Shown here: one piece after another, positions 23,398 to 32,697 of the stretch
How the letters are laid out: every line of letters starts with the position of its first letter
Numbering within the stretch: the first letter of the stretch is position 1
From: a virus
DNA: 41,801 nt
IMG/VR virus record: IMGVR_UViG_3300035156_000084
Coordinates: 1 to 41,801 of that record
Strand: one strand, 5' to 3'
Translations under genes and position numbers: made by a program
The notes under the pieces: generated by a model
Database searches by the model: none
Told to the model about the DNA's origin: nothing
Seen by the model: only the letters and a program-made list of their open reading frames with translations

Positions 23398-24339
23398 TCA
23401 TGACAAGTCCGCGATCAAACCGTGGGCCTTGGTGTTCTTGTTGATCAGCGTCCACTCGGTGTTGACCAGAGTGTTTTGCGTGTCGCCCACTTTCGCCAAC
23501 GGCGTGTCGTTCATGGCGCGCAGGGTGCCGAGCGCCAGGAACTCAGGGTTGATGATGAAGGCTTCACGCTGGCGCATGTGGCGAGCGTTGACCGTCTTCA
23601 CGCGGCCGAATGGACCGATGTAGACTTCCAGCGTGGCAGTCAGCGACTTGTCCTCGGCCTTGTCGAACCGGGTCTGGCCGGCTAGGAAGGTATCGAACAC
23701 GGTGCGCTGGGTCGATGGCAACAGGATGTACGTGGCGTCGATATCGGCGCCGTTGTCGAACATGGTCTGCAACACGCCCTTGAGCAGAGTCTCGGTCAGA
23801 GCGCGCTGGGTGCCATCAGTTGCGGCGGTGTTGGTCACCGGGTTGGCTGCAACGCCACCAGTGCCGAGCGACGTATTGCTGTCCATGAAGCCAGGCAGGC
23901 CACGTGCTTGCGGAGCCACGCCGGCCGAAGCTGCGATGGAAGTCGTGTTCTGCAAGCAGCTGAACTCGATATCCTTCTTCAGTTCGACCATCTTCTTTGC
24001 GAGCTGATAGCCGTATTCCGACTTGCCGCCTGCCTTCTCGACCTTTTCCTGCGTGCCGGTCACGCCGAACACTTTTTCGCTGATCTGCGTGCGATTGCCC
24101 AGGCGGACAGTAGGCGTTACAGCGACAATAACCGACTGGTTACCCTGCTCAACCTTGTTCGCAGCGGCAGCGGCGTAGGCGTCGGTGTTCCATTCAACGA
24201 ACACGCCTTCGACCGACTCTTTGCCGATCAGCTTGACAAATGGGGTTTCCGAAACACTGACGTTCCAGATGTTGTTCATCAGCTGCTCGCGGTTGCGGGT
24301 GCTGTTGAAGGTTGCGTAAGTATTTGCGACTTGTGCCAT
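23398..24339 (-). CDS. Major capsid protein (SU10-like)
   Basis: The 313-residue protein starts MAQVANTYATFNSTRNREQL and has SETPFVKLIGKESV, VSLRN-like RLGNRTQISEKVFGVTGTQE and a C-terminal NTEWTLINKNTKAHGLI. These are typical of the SU10 family of HK97-fold major head proteins. It follows the scaffold gene in transcription order and is followed by a terminator. Confidence 0.92.
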   Translation of the reverse strand: MAQVANTYATFNSTRNREQLMNNIWNVSVSETPFVKLIGKESVEGVFVEWNTDAYAAAAANKVEQGNQSVIVAVTPTVRLGNRTQISEKVFGVTGTQEKVEKAGGKSEYGYQLAKKMVELKKDIEFSCLQNTTSIAASAGVAPQARGLPGFMDSNTSLGTGGVAANPVTNTAATDGTQRALTETLLKGVLQTMFDNGADIDATYILLPSTQRTVFDTFLAGQTRFDKAEDKSLTATLEVYIGPFGRVKTVNARHMRQREAFIINPEFLALGTLRAMNDTPLAKVGDTQNTLVNTEWTLINKNTKAHGLIADLS

Positions 24340-24345
24340 GATTTT

Positions 24346-25287
24346 CTACCTTTTGGTCATGCCAAGCAGTGCGCCGAAGTCCTTGAGACTGCCGGTTTGC
24401 TGCACGCGCTTGACTTGTTTATCGATGTTGACTTCGTTGGCCGGTTTCGATGCCGGCGCCGGCTTGTTTGCCTTGGTAGGCAGAGCCGCGACCGCCTTGA
24501 CGGCCTTCTGTGTGGTGGCTTGTGACTTGTCGAACTGCGCCGCTTTCCACAGCACTTCGAGCATGCGTTTATCGGACACGTTGCCGAGTTCCTCGGGCGT
24601 GAATCCGTGCGCTGTGCCGAAGCTTTTCATCTGCTCAAGATGCTCCTTGCCGAAGCCTGGAATCTTGGCCGCGAGGTAGGTTTGCGCCTCTTGCGTCTGC
24701 TGCTGGAACTGCTGCGCCTGCATCTGCGCGAATTGCTGCTGTTTGGAGCCGATTGCCTGCACCATCTCGCCGCGCCGCGCCCGCATGTCGTTGTATTCGG
24801 CCAGGTGCGTGCTGTACGAGAGAGGATCAGTCTCACGAAGCGCCTGCCAATCAACGTTTTGGTACTGGCTCAACGTCGCGTCGAGGTTGGTCAACTGCCC
24901 AATCTCGGTGCTGAACTGCTGAACCTGCGCGAACTGCTGCTGGATGTGTGCCTGCGATTCCTGACGCTCGCGGGCGAGGTTTTGGGCCTTCTGCGTGTAG
25001 TCCTGCTGGCGCAGATAGCCGTTCTTCGCTTCGTCCTTCGATACCTTGACCTTTTCGCCATTGATTTCGAGTTCGAGAAACGCTTCGGCCGAGTCCTTTT
25101 CAGGTTGTTCGTCCTGCTCTTGGTCGTCGCCTTCGCTTTCCTGCTGCTCGGCGTCGTCCTGAGCGGTTTCTTCCACTACTTCCTGAGCGGTATCGTCGTT
25201 TTGCGAGTCCGAATCTTCGGTTTGCTCGTTATCGGCGGGACCGCCCATCATTTCCGCGAAACTGTTGGTTGTCAGTGCTTCATCCAT
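24346..25287 (-). CDS. Scaffolding protein
   Basis: The 313-residue protein has a very acidic N-terminal third (Asp/Glu/Gln-rich, residues ~15-65). The segment LELEINGEKVKVSKDEAKNGYLRQQDYTQKA follows, common to podovirus scaffolds. A long Gln-rich coiled coil comes next, and the basic C-terminus ends LKDFGALLGMTKR. The C-terminal helix usually binds capsid protein. It lies immediately before the major capsid gene in transcription order. Confidence 0.88.
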   Translation of the reverse strand: MDEALTTNSFAEMMGGPADNEQTEDSDSQNDDTAQEVVEETAQDDAEQQESEGDDQEQDEQPEKDSAEAFLELEINGEKVKVSKDEAKNGYLRQQDYTQKAQNLARERQESQAHIQQQFAQVQQFSTEIGQLTNLDATLSQYQNVDWQALRETDPLSYSTHLAEYNDMRARRGEMVQAIGSKQQQFAQMQAQQFQQQTQEAQTYLAAKIPGFGKEHLEQMKSFGTAHGFTPEELGNVSDKRMLEVLWKAAQFDKSQATTQKAVKAVAALPTKANKPAPASKPANEVNIDKQVKRVQQTGSLKDFGALLGMTKR

Positions 25288-25322
25288 GCTGTGTTTTCTC
25301 CGTGAGGTGTGAGTTCAGAACG

Positions 25323-25350
25323 GAAAAGCCCACCTCGAAGGATGGGCTTG
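25323..25350 (-). terminator. Terminator-like hairpin upstream of scaffold gene
   Basis: On the minus strand AGCCCATCC and GGTGGGCT pair around TTCGA and are followed by TTTT. It lies between the 25409-25609 gene and the scaffold gene, so with the hairpin at 23345 it brackets the scaffold-capsid pair. The T-run is short. Confidence 0.6.
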
Positions 25351-25408
25351 ACTGATTATTCCTAACTCAACGGGCGGCGCTCGAAGGCGCACCGCAAGCC
25401 TGTGAAAA

Positions 25409-25609
25409 TTAGATGGTGCTACCGTCCGAGAGGACCGCGCTCACCGCGTCGCCCTTGACGAGACGGATACCGGAGGCACTGCCTTCGTGGATCGCGCCTT
25501 GTACCGCGTCGGGGTGCGTGACCTGGCAAACGGTGATGCCGATGTTCTGTGCTTGCTTCTCTGCTTGGGCGATGAACGCCGCCAGCACTGGAATGTCTTT
25601 CTTAGCCAT
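25409..25609 (-). CDS. Hypothetical small protein, 66 aa
   Basis: ATG at 25609 lies within the end of the preceding gene (ATGTATGGCTAAG). The product is MAKKDIPVLAAFIAQAEKQAQ, then a beta-rich half with HEGSASGIRLVKGDAVSAVLSDGS. No family is recognised. It belongs to the head gene cluster. Confidence 0.6.
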   Translation of the reverse strand: MAKKDIPVLAAFIAQAEKQAQNIGITVCQVTHPDAVQGAIHEGSASGIRLVKGDAVSAVLSDGSTI

Positions 25610-25895
25610 ACATACGCTTTCTGGCCGCTTCGGCCCGTTGTTTGGTGGCGTCGGCAAGCAGCTCATTGCGAGCGACTGCGGCGCCAGAGATTGTTACGGT
25701 GAAGATGCTTTCAAACTGCTGCACTGCCCACAGGAGCCGCTTGAGTTCTTCGGCCTGCGCCTTATTCTCGATGCCTAGCTCTGTCCATTGGCCGATAATC
25801 GCGCCCTTCATGTCTGCAAGCGCCTCTTGAAGCATCGGATGCTCGTACAGCAGCTTTGCCTGTTCGGCGCGGTCGATCTGTTCTTGTGGCGTCAT
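25602..25895 (-). CDS. Helical phage protein of the head cluster, 97 aa
   Basis: It is mostly alpha-helical: EQIDRAEQAKLLYEHPMLQEALADMKGAIIGQW, then a helix ending KQRAEAARKRMYG. Similar small helical proteins occur near podovirus capsid genes. The role is unknown. It is coupled to the next gene by overlap. Confidence 0.65.
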   Translation of the reverse strand: MTPQEQIDRAEQAKLLYEHPMLQEALADMKGAIIGQWTELGIENKAQAEELKRLLWAVQQFESIFTVTISGAAVARNELLADATKQRAEAARKRMYG

Positions 25896-25896
25896 G

Positions 25897-26346
25897 TCAG
25901 TCCATTAGCAGCATTTCTGCTTCGTATTCGTCATCCAGTTCACGCTGGATCGCTTCGTTCTCCATCCACTCAGCCACCATGCGAGCAATCATCTCGCTTG
26001 GGTCGAATGGCAGCGCCTTGAGTGGGGCAGCATCAGCCGGCCGACGCTCAATGGCTTGCAGTTCCTTCTTGGCGACCACTTGCGCGATGATCGATGCAGC
26101 CTTGATGGCTTCCGGCTCGTCGGGCAGCAGTTCCAGCGCTTCGACTTCCAGCACGCGGCGCAGGCGCTTCTTTGCGGCCTTGGTCGGGCGAGCCTTATCG
26201 AGCAAGTCAGCGAATGCGCGGACTTCACGCACGTTGCCTGAACCACCTACGCCACCGCCACCACCCGGCGTTACAGCCGGAGGCGGGTCAACTGGTGGCT
26301 CTCCTGTAACGCGGCTAAACAGCAGCGTGTAGAGGTGCGCAATCAT
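25897..26346 (-). CDS. Hypothetical protein, 149 aa
   Basis: A Pro/Gly-rich stretch (residues ~16-37) separates a short N-terminus from a basic helical middle (KARPTKAAKKRLRRVLEVEALELL). The C-terminus is acidic (QRELDDEYEAEMLLMD). It shares one base with the stop of the upstream gene. The role is unknown. Confidence 0.6.
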   Translation of the reverse strand: MIAHLYTLLFSRVTGEPPVDPPPAVTPGGGGGVGGSGNVREVRAFADLLDKARPTKAAKKRLRRVLEVEALELLPDEPEAIKAASIIAQVVAKKELQAIERRPADAAPLKALPFDPSEMIARMVAEWMENEAIQRELDDEYEAEMLLMD

Positions 26347-27959
26347 TAGTTGACGTAGGCGACTTGAATGTTGGTGATCGTGAAGCTAGGCGTGGTGCCG
26401 CCAATGGTCCACATGATCCGCCAGGTGCGCGGCATCGGGGCGCTCACTGCAGCATTGGCTGCAACGGTGATGCCGGGGTAAATGGCAAGCATCTTCGTCC
26501 CGGTCGCGGTGAACTGTGGGAAAACTGCGCCAGGGAGGTCAAGCCACGTTGTCCCGCTATCCATAGACACTTGTACCTTGGCGTCAAGCGTAGGCGTCGT
26601 TCCTGTGACTGCTCCCATGTTGATCAGGATGTAAGCACCAATCGCGTTGTAGTTGATCTGCGTGGCTCCATTGCCCGTTACCGTCTTGGCGCCCGTGTCG
26701 CCGGTCACAGCGTTCAGGTTGCTGCGCTCACGATCCCATGTGACGCCATTCCACAGCAAGTTGTCGGCACCAACGCGCGTCGTGGTTGCTGCCGCAAGCG
26801 TGTCAAGGATGTTCGCGGCTACCATCATTTCCGTATCGACCGTGAACGTGCCCGAGCCAGTAACCGCGCCGATGACGTTCGCACCAGTCGGTATCGAGTT
26901 ATCGAGCGCCACCATTGCAGCCGCGCCGGCAGTCGTACGTAGCGAGACGGTAGCTGTGCCAGTCACGGCGGCAAGGCCGGTAATGCGCGCTTTGGCAAAG
27001 CCCGCTACGTCAGCCTGGAACACGCTTTGCAGCGCCGAGGTAATTGAAGCGAGGTAGCCGCCCGTGTTGACGTTGACAAGCGGCGTGCCGCCCATCGTAA
27101 TCCAGGTCGTGCCGTCAATGGTCGCTTGCAGGCTCAGCGCGCCGGTATAGGTGCCGACAGTTTGGATTGACAGGGTTGATGCGCCATTCAGCGAGATTTC
27201 GACAGCCGAACCAGCCGTTGCAGCACCAGCAGGAACCAAGTTTTGCGTAGTGATCGTGCCTGATGCGATATCACTCGCTACCGTGACAGGAAGCGATGCG
27301 CCTGAGGTGGTTTGCCCCAAACTGAACGCCGCGCCGTTGATCTCATTGAGCGCAACAGGAGCATTCCCTAAGGCAGTCACCGCAGGAAGGACGCCGAATG
27401 CCGTATTGATGTTGAGCGTTGTTGTCGCGCTCGCGCCCGTGTTCTGGAATGTCAGCTTAAAGTAATTGCCATTTGCCGTGTAGCAGCGCGAAAAAGGCAC
27501 GTTTGCCACGATGTTAACCGTCTTGGTCGTTGTCGGGCGCGTGCCCCCTGCATCGATGTATTCAACCAGCGTGAGCGTGCCAGGCTGATCGCTGGTGAGA
27601 ATGATTGACCATGCCTGTGCGGAAACAATGCTTTCAACGGTGCCAGTGAAGGTGGCCGATGCTGCAAGTTGCGCCGCTGATGCGTTTGCCGTACTGAAAA
27701 AGAAGTCAGTAGCGCCCGCCGAGGTAAGAATGCCCTCAAGCGTGGTTGCCAGCGCTAGGGATGCGATACCCGTACCGGCCGCGTTGCGCAACGTTACAGG
27801 CACAGCAGTCGCGCGCAATGCTGCGTCAGTCAGCGGCGTAATGTCAGTGCCGGCCGTATCCGTGATGATGTTGCGCGGAACGAGGACGCCAGCTACATCT
27901 TTGGCAGCGATGGCGATATTAGCCGCGCTGCGGTCGGTGCTGAGAATATTGTCAGCCAT
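26346..27959 (-). CDS. Large beta-rich virion protein, 537 aa (decoration or head fibre candidate)
   Basis: It is rich in Thr, Ala, Gly and Val with many short predicted strands and almost no helices. Internal segments such as GSAVEISLNGASTLSIQTVGTYTGALSLQATIDGT and VQVSMDSGTTWLDL look like repeated beta sandwiches. It lies between portal and scaffold genes. I infer a capsid decoration or head fibre protein; no family name can be given. Confidence 0.65.
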   Translation of the reverse strand: MADNILSTDRSAANIAIAAKDVAGVLVPRNIITDTAGTDITPLTDAALRATAVPVTLRNAAGTGIASLALATTLEGILTSAGATDFFFSTANASAAQLAASATFTGTVESIVSAQAWSIILTSDQPGTLTLVEYIDAGGTRPTTTKTVNIVANVPFSRCYTANGNYFKLTFQNTGASATTTLNINTAFGVLPAVTALGNAPVALNEINGAAFSLGQTTSGASLPVTVASDIASGTITTQNLVPAGAATAGSAVEISLNGASTLSIQTVGTYTGALSLQATIDGTTWITMGGTPLVNVNTGGYLASITSALQSVFQADVAGFAKARITGLAAVTGTATVSLRTTAGAAAMVALDNSIPTGANVIGAVTGSGTFTVDTEMMVAANILDTLAAATTTRVGADNLLWNGVTWDRERSNLNAVTGDTGAKTVTGNGATQINYNAIGAYILINMGAVTGTTPTLDAKVQVSMDSGTTWLDLPGAVFPQFTATGTKMLAIYPGITVAANAAVSAPMPRTWRIMWTIGGTTPSFTITNIQVAYVN

Positions 27960-30226
27960 CAGAATTCCTCTTGTTCGTTAGGCTGTTCGGGAGCCGGATG
28001 CCGCTTGACCGAATGCGATGCCTTGCCGTCAGGACCGCGCACGATGTGCGTTTCCATCTTCGCTTGACTGTCGAGCTTTTCGTGCAGGCCGGCAATCATG
28101 TGCATCATTTGCTCTTTGTGGTCGGTGTCGGCGCTGCCTGCTGACTCTTTCTCGGCGCGCATCTGGTCGTCGCGGCCTTGTTGAGCCTGATCCTGATCCA
28201 TGCGGTGTTGGAGTTCCATGCCCTTCATGCCCAGGTCTATTTCCTTGATGCGGATTTCCTTGTCCTTGAGCTGCAAATCCATGCCCTTGAGCGCAGTATC
28301 GGCTGCGAGCTTGTCGGCGTTATCCTTGGCCTTCTGCTGCGCCTCAGCCATCTTGCCTTGCTGGCGCATCTGCTCAATCTGCAATTCAGCCTCAGCGAGC
28401 GTTTGCTCGGGCGACTTGGCCGGCGCTTGCTCGGGAACGGTGGCCGGGTCAGTGATGAGCTTGTCGCCGCCCTGAATGCCGCCCTTCTTGAACAGAAGCT
28501 TGCCCAGGTTGTAGACGTTCTCCTTGCTCACGATGCCGAGCGGCTGCGCCTGCATGAAGTAAGGCGCCATCATGTTGAGGAACGCTACGTCAGCTTGCTT
28601 GTCGCTGGTGCCCAGGCCGACAGCGATATTCACATCCATTTCATCGGACCAGTTGCGCGGGTCATATTCCACCCACTTGTTGCGCATCTTGATCGTTGCC
28701 GCCTTGTCCTGATACGTGCAAGTCAGGCGCAGCAGGCGCTTGAACAGGTCTTTGCAGCCCGTTTCAGCGAACACGCGCAGAGTCATCTTCGTACGCTGCT
28801 GTGCTTGCGAGAGGAATTGATTAGCGCCGGCTGCAGTCTTATGCAGGCTGTCGGCATCGATGCCTTGCGAGTAGCGAGTAACGCCTAAGCGCCCCTCGCG
28901 CATCGTGTCGGCCAGTTCGATACCTTGAAGCGATTCGTTTGCCACCAGCGTCGTCTGAAGCGGCCCAGCGTCGCCTGCGTGCTGCATACGGACCACACGA
29001 CCGATGCGATTGCTCAGCAGATCGTCAAGGTTGGCGCCGGGAAGGGCGTAGGAAGCCGGATTGTTGGCGATGTACAGCGAATCGATGTACTGACGCGTGA
29101 GCATCGTCTTGATGTTCTGAATCTCGATCATCGGTTCGGCATAGCTCATGCCGACAATACGATGTGGGATCAGGATAGGCGACCACAGGCAATACTCGTG
29201 ATCGTCAACTTCCTCGTTCTCAAGGATCGTGTTCCCGCCCATAAGGACGCGCCGCCACTCGGCAATGCCGTCGCCGTCAACGTCAGCACGAATGAAGCCG
29301 AAGAACAGCCACAGCTTTTCCATGGCGTCATCGCGGTTGTCGCCTGCCATGATCGATTGCCCGCTCTCGTCGCGCAACGATTGCTCGTACAGACTGTGCG
29401 GCATGTCGTACTCGGACAGGTCAGCTACAAGCTTCTTGCTATAGCCCATTTCCACCAGATCGGAGCGCGTGTATTGCCTGAACTCACCAAACATAGGCGA
29501 GTCGGCCATCTTCTTTGCATGACGCGAAAACACGAACAGTTCAGGCGGCACATTGTCGATGCGAGCGCCGCGCGGGCCATTGTTGACGACGATATCAATG
29601 TCGTAAAGCTGCTTGACCGGCTCGGCAAGCATCTGCTGAACCTGCATCGCCTGCTCGGGCGGCAGAGTGGCAAGCTGCTCCTGCGCCTGTGCGCGATGTG
29701 CTTCATCTTCCGGGTCAGGGTAGGGCGTAGCTGCGGTAATCGTCACCTTTGGGTCATCGGTGAACTTGGGCAGTTGCTGCTCGGTCAGCCCCTTGTATGA
29801 CTGCTTGCGCGTCTTTTCGGTAGCATCCCACCAGGCGCGCACAATGCCGACCTTGGACAGTAAGCCGTCCTTGATCCACGTATTGAACGTGATAAAGCCG
29901 TCATTTTTCTTCTTGATGATGTGGTTGATGTAGTCGGTAGCCTGCTCGGCGTACTCGTCATCCTCGGGCGAGACCGGCTCAAACTCACCAATGTCATCAC
30001 CAGCAAAGAACGGCTCAAGCAGCGATGGAATGGTGGACTCGATCACCTCGAACACATCCCAGCTCACCACTTGCGAGCGCCCGTCTACCTCGTTACCCAT
30101 CGGGCGGCCGTAGTAGTAGTTCAGGTTCTGCTCGCGCTCGGCGGCAAGAGTCGAGCCAGAGAATGCGGACGCTTCCGATACTTCGGCGTCGATGATCTGG
30201 CGCAGCTCTTGATCGTTCATTGCCAT
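27959..30226 (-). CDS. Portal protein, 755 aa
   Basis: The start at 30226 overlaps the terminase stop (TGATG). The protein is of podovirus portal length. It has NLNYYYGRPMGNEVDGRSQVVSWDVFEVIESTIPSLLEPFF near the N-terminus, a central stem and wing region, and a long Gln/Glu/Lys-rich helical C-terminus (~600-720) resembling a barrel. It forms the dodecameric DNA entry vertex and follows the large terminase gene as expected. Confidence 0.93.
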   Translation of the reverse strand: MAMNDQELRQIIDAEVSEASAFSGSTLAAEREQNLNYYYGRPMGNEVDGRSQVVSWDVFEVIESTIPSLLEPFFAGDDIGEFEPVSPEDDEYAEQATDYINHIIKKKNDGFITFNTWIKDGLLSKVGIVRAWWDATEKTRKQSYKGLTEQQLPKFTDDPKVTITAATPYPDPEDEAHRAQAQEQLATLPPEQAMQVQQMLAEPVKQLYDIDIVVNNGPRGARIDNVPPELFVFSRHAKKMADSPMFGEFRQYTRSDLVEMGYSKKLVADLSEYDMPHSLYEQSLRDESGQSIMAGDNRDDAMEKLWLFFGFIRADVDGDGIAEWRRVLMGGNTILENEEVDDHEYCLWSPILIPHRIVGMSYAEPMIEIQNIKTMLTRQYIDSLYIANNPASYALPGANLDDLLSNRIGRVVRMQHAGDAGPLQTTLVANESLQGIELADTMREGRLGVTRYSQGIDADSLHKTAAGANQFLSQAQQRTKMTLRVFAETGCKDLFKRLLRLTCTYQDKAATIKMRNKWVEYDPRNWSDEMDVNIAVGLGTSDKQADVAFLNMMAPYFMQAQPLGIVSKENVYNLGKLLFKKGGIQGGDKLITDPATVPEQAPAKSPEQTLAEAELQIEQMRQQGKMAEAQQKAKDNADKLAADTALKGMDLQLKDKEIRIKEIDLGMKGMELQHRMDQDQAQQGRDDQMRAEKESAGSADTDHKEQMMHMIAGLHEKLDSQAKMETHIVRGPDGKASHSVKRHPAPEQPNEQEEF

Positions 30227-31527
30227 CAGCGTATCCCTAGTGATTGATATTCGAGCGGTTTGCCCCAGCTCAGATTCGGTTCTTCGTACGCGACGCACAT
30301 CAGGCCGAACGCGTCGGCGCCGTGACTGGCCCAATCGTGTTCAGGGCCAAGACCAATGTTGCGTATCGCGTCTTTCTTCTCGTGGTAAGCGCCGAGAGCA
30401 TCGCGCCCAGCTTCTGTTGTCGTCTCGTTGAACCACATGGCAGGGAAGCGCAGCCGGCCAGCTTCAATGCGAGCCTTTGCTGCTCCTTTGCCTTGGTTCG
30501 GTACGACTGTCACGCTGTAGCCCGCCTTGATCAGCGCGCTTTCGTATGACACATCGAATACCTTGTCTTGCGTGCTGCCATCGTGCGGCAGCCAAATCTG
30601 TGCAACATCGGGCGTGTAGCCCTTCGAGCGCATCCAGACCACGTGCGAGGCAAGCGGCTGGCCGACTGTCTCGTAATAGTCCAACACTCGGATTTCCTTG
30701 CCGATGAACTGCGCGGCCCACAGCGTGAAAGCATCAGCGCGGGCGCCAGTACCGCCAATGTCAGCGAACAGGCGAATGGTCATCAGCGGGTCAGCAGACA
30801 CACGTCCAATGCGCCCCTGCGCCTTTGCAGCGGTCAGGCTGGCGGCGTAGTAAGCGCCTTCGATGATCGTCTCGTATGCGCCGTTCCAGATATGCTCATA
30901 GCTATCAGGGCGCTCTAACTGGTCCTTGCACCGAACGCGATCCAGCACAGCCGGGAAGCATTCGTTGTCCTGCCAATTCATTTCAACGATCTTCGTGCGC
31001 GGGTCAAGCGTGCGACGGAAACGCTTATCGGTATCGCTACCCTTGCGTTTCGGGTTCCACGTTACCCACAGTTCGCTGTCTTCCTCACGCAGTGTGGGGA
31101 TAAGCGTTTGCCATGAGTTCTCGGAGACTGGTTCAGCCTCATCGACCCAGCACAGGAGAATGCGGGCCTTCGACTTGACGCTATCAATGTTCTGGTCAAG
31201 GCCGGCGAACTTGTAAGCGATGCGGCCGCATTTGGTACGGATGTATTTCTCGCCCACTTCGAAGTGGGCAGCAAGCCACGGCTCGGAAGCGATGGCGGCT
31301 TTAATCTCAGCCAGGCTCGAATCGTCCAGCGAGTTCATGAACTGGCGACCGCAAAGGATGATTCCCTCACGCCCAGCTTTCGACCACATGTAAGCGCGAA
31401 CCGCCGTCATCTTGGCGAAGGTGCGCGTCTTAGCCGAACCGCGCCCGCCGAATGACCCCCTTACATCAGCCTCGCCAGCGAATACTGGAATCAGCTTGTC
31501 GGGGATTTTCACCTGTGCGGAAGTCAT
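30226..31527 (-). CDS. Terminase large subunit
   Basis: The 433-residue protein has an ATPase domain with Walker A GGRGSAKT (27-34) and Walker B LLCWVDEAE (~124-132). The nuclease domain has its first acidic residue in FADIGGTGARAD (Asp256). This fits the Terminase_3-type family. It drives DNA translocation through the portal and cuts concatemers. It overlaps the small-subunit candidate by 4 bases. Confidence 0.95.
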   Translation of the reverse strand: MTSAQVKIPDKLIPVFAGEADVRGSFGGRGSAKTRTFAKMTAVRAYMWSKAGREGIILCGRQFMNSLDDSSLAEIKAAIASEPWLAAHFEVGEKYIRTKCGRIAYKFAGLDQNIDSVKSKARILLCWVDEAEPVSENSWQTLIPTLREEDSELWVTWNPKRKGSDTDKRFRRTLDPRTKIVEMNWQDNECFPAVLDRVRCKDQLERPDSYEHIWNGAYETIIEGAYYAASLTAAKAQGRIGRVSADPLMTIRLFADIGGTGARADAFTLWAAQFIGKEIRVLDYYETVGQPLASHVVWMRSKGYTPDVAQIWLPHDGSTQDKVFDVSYESALIKAGYSVTVVPNQGKGAAKARIEAGRLRFPAMWFNETTTEAGRDALGAYHEKKDAIRNIGLGPEHDWASHGADAFGLMCVAYEEPNLSWGKPLEYQSLGIR

Positions 31528-31814
31528 TCCTTGGTCAGTGCGACCAGTTCAACGCGGGTGATCGTTTCCATTGGCCCGCCGTTCTCGCCCGTCAGTTCGA
31601 TGCTGGACAGCTTGGCATGGACATAGGGAGCGGCAGCAGTGGCAGCAGCCAAGCGGCGCGGGGAGTCTTCACCAACGTCACGCATGACATGCAGCATGTA
31701 TTCGAGCGGAGTCATGCCAGACGCCTCGACAGCGGCTTGTGTCTCGGCTGTCTTCTTGTTCGGCGTGCCGGGGGAGCGGCCTCCGGTCTTTGGCGCTCCT
31801 TTAGGCTTTGCCAT
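31524..31814 (-). CDS. Terminase small subunit candidate, 96 aa
   Basis: A basic N-terminus (AKPKGAPKTGGRSPGTPNKKTAE) precedes helices GMTPLEYMLHVMRD and RRLAAATAAAPYVHAKL. Proteins of this form are regularly found just before podovirus large terminases and are regarded as small subunits that recognise packaging sites. The assignment rests on form and position. Confidence 0.75.
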   Translation of the reverse strand: MAKPKGAPKTGGRSPGTPNKKTAETQAAVEASGMTPLEYMLHVMRDVGEDSPRRLAAATAAAPYVHAKLSSIELTGENGGPMETITRVELVALTKE

Positions 31815-31849
31815 GGAATCTACTCGTTTCTACTTTAGATTGCAGATGT

Positions 31850-31882
31850 AAAAAAGCCCCGTCGCAGTGATGCGGCCGGGGC
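31850..31882 (-). terminator. Rho-independent terminator before the terminase genes
   Basis: On the minus strand GCCCCG pairs with CGGGGC around a partly paired loop, followed by TTTTTT. It lies upstream of all late genes and downstream of a candidate promoter, like lambda tR'. Late transcription would have to read through it. Confidence 0.8.
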
Positions 31883-32009
31883 GAAATCCAACGCTTGTGG
31901 CGAGGGAGGGGAGACTCTTTAGGCCCAGGCAACAGGCCGGGTCAAGTAGTTGATTCGTATAACTATTTACCTCGAAATGCCATGTTAGGTGGCCACCTTC
32001 AGGCCCACC

Positions 32010-32174
32010 CTAATCCTGCACCTCCCAATCCCCGCCGTTAAATGGCAGGAGATTGAACCCTAGCTCGCGACGCGCTTGTTCTGGCGTGACTGGCGGCTCC
32101 GGGTCTTCCTGTGGCGTGCGATCCTCCAAATACTCGCGCTTCCGACGCTGTGCCGGTCCCGGTTTCTTGGTCAT
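32010..32174 (-). CDS. Small charged protein, 54 aa
   Basis: ATG at 32174 is preceded by GCGAGGCGATC. The product is MTKKPGPAQRRKREYLEDRTPQ, then DPEPPVTPEQARRELGFNLLP. A longer in-frame start at 32264 exists but has no better ribosome site. It lies between a candidate promoter and the terminator at 31850. The function is unknown. Confidence 0.5.
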   Translation of the reverse strand: MTKKPGPAQRRKREYLEDRTPQEDPEPPVTPEQARRELGFNLLPFNGGDWEVQD

Positions 32175-32280
32175 GATCGCCTCGCATGGGTGCGTTATAG
32201 GTGCCCGTTTAGCGTCCGGGCAGACGTTCTCACAGCTTTGGCAAGACGGAGAATCTTGTAACACTCATTCTGTACCGATA

Positions 32281-32308
32281 GGTATAAGCTATCACTCTAT
32301 CTATGCAA
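32281..32308 (-). promoter_or_regulatory. Candidate late leader promoter
   Basis: On the minus strand TTGCAT (32308-32303) and TATACC (32286-32281) are separated by 16 bases. It would start transcription just before the small gene at 32174 and the terminator at 31850, as expected for a pR'-like late promoter. It matches consensus only moderately. Confidence 0.4.
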
Positions 32309-32582
32309 GGCAAGACCACAGCATTTGATCTTATAGAAAGAACCTAATGCTGTAGTCAGTCTGGTACGCCATGCCATCAGCGCCAGAAGCCGTATGCTTT
32401 ATTTATCGAGAACCCATTACGTGGGCGAGTCGCTTATCCCTTGCGGGCATCATTAGCTGTTTTCTCGTTTATCGCTTGCCTACGAAAGCTCGCGCACCCG
32501 TCTTGCCAGTTGAGGTGAGTAGTTCTATCCCAGACCGCCCTACTATCGGCGTCATATTCTTTTGGCGTGGGGTGCCAGAAAC

Positions 32583-32620
32583 GCAAAAAGCCCGCGTCGG
32601 TTAGGAAGCAGGCTTTTTGC
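32583..32620. terminator. Bidirectional terminator after the candidate late regulator
   Basis: GCAAAAAGCC (32583-32592) and GGCTTTTTGC (32611-32620) pair perfectly around an 18-base loop. The A and T runs give a poly-U tail in both directions. It lies 78 bases past the stop of the 32698-33102 gene. Confidence 0.75.
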
Positions 32621-32697
32621 TGGGCGTCAAAAAACACCCAGTGACGTCAATGCTACTCGGAAATCTTTCCAAACGCAATCATTATCGACTGGAAATT

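Larger units (their letters stand above)
32175..32697. other. Sparse 520-base region between early and late units
   Basis: It contains the candidate promoter (32281-32308), an 8-bp inverted repeat ACAGCATT/AATGCTGT (32318-32325 and 32346-32353) and a bidirectional terminator (32583-32620). One minus-strand frame, 32434-32637 (67 residues), is open. It begins inside the terminator and has no recognisable family, so I do not call it a gene with confidence. Confidence 0.5.

Noticed and set aside
24607-25305. Long Leu-rich plus-strand open frame opposite the scaffold gene
   Set aside because: It is the reverse complement of a Gln/Glu-rich coiled coil, which automatically gives Leu-rich antisense codons. 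It has no sensible ribosome site, and the leftward scaffold is clearly real.
32434-32637. 67-residue minus-strand gene in the gap before the late region
   Set aside because: It starts inside a perfect bidirectional terminator, lacks a good ribosome site and resembles no family I know; the opposite strand is open as well.
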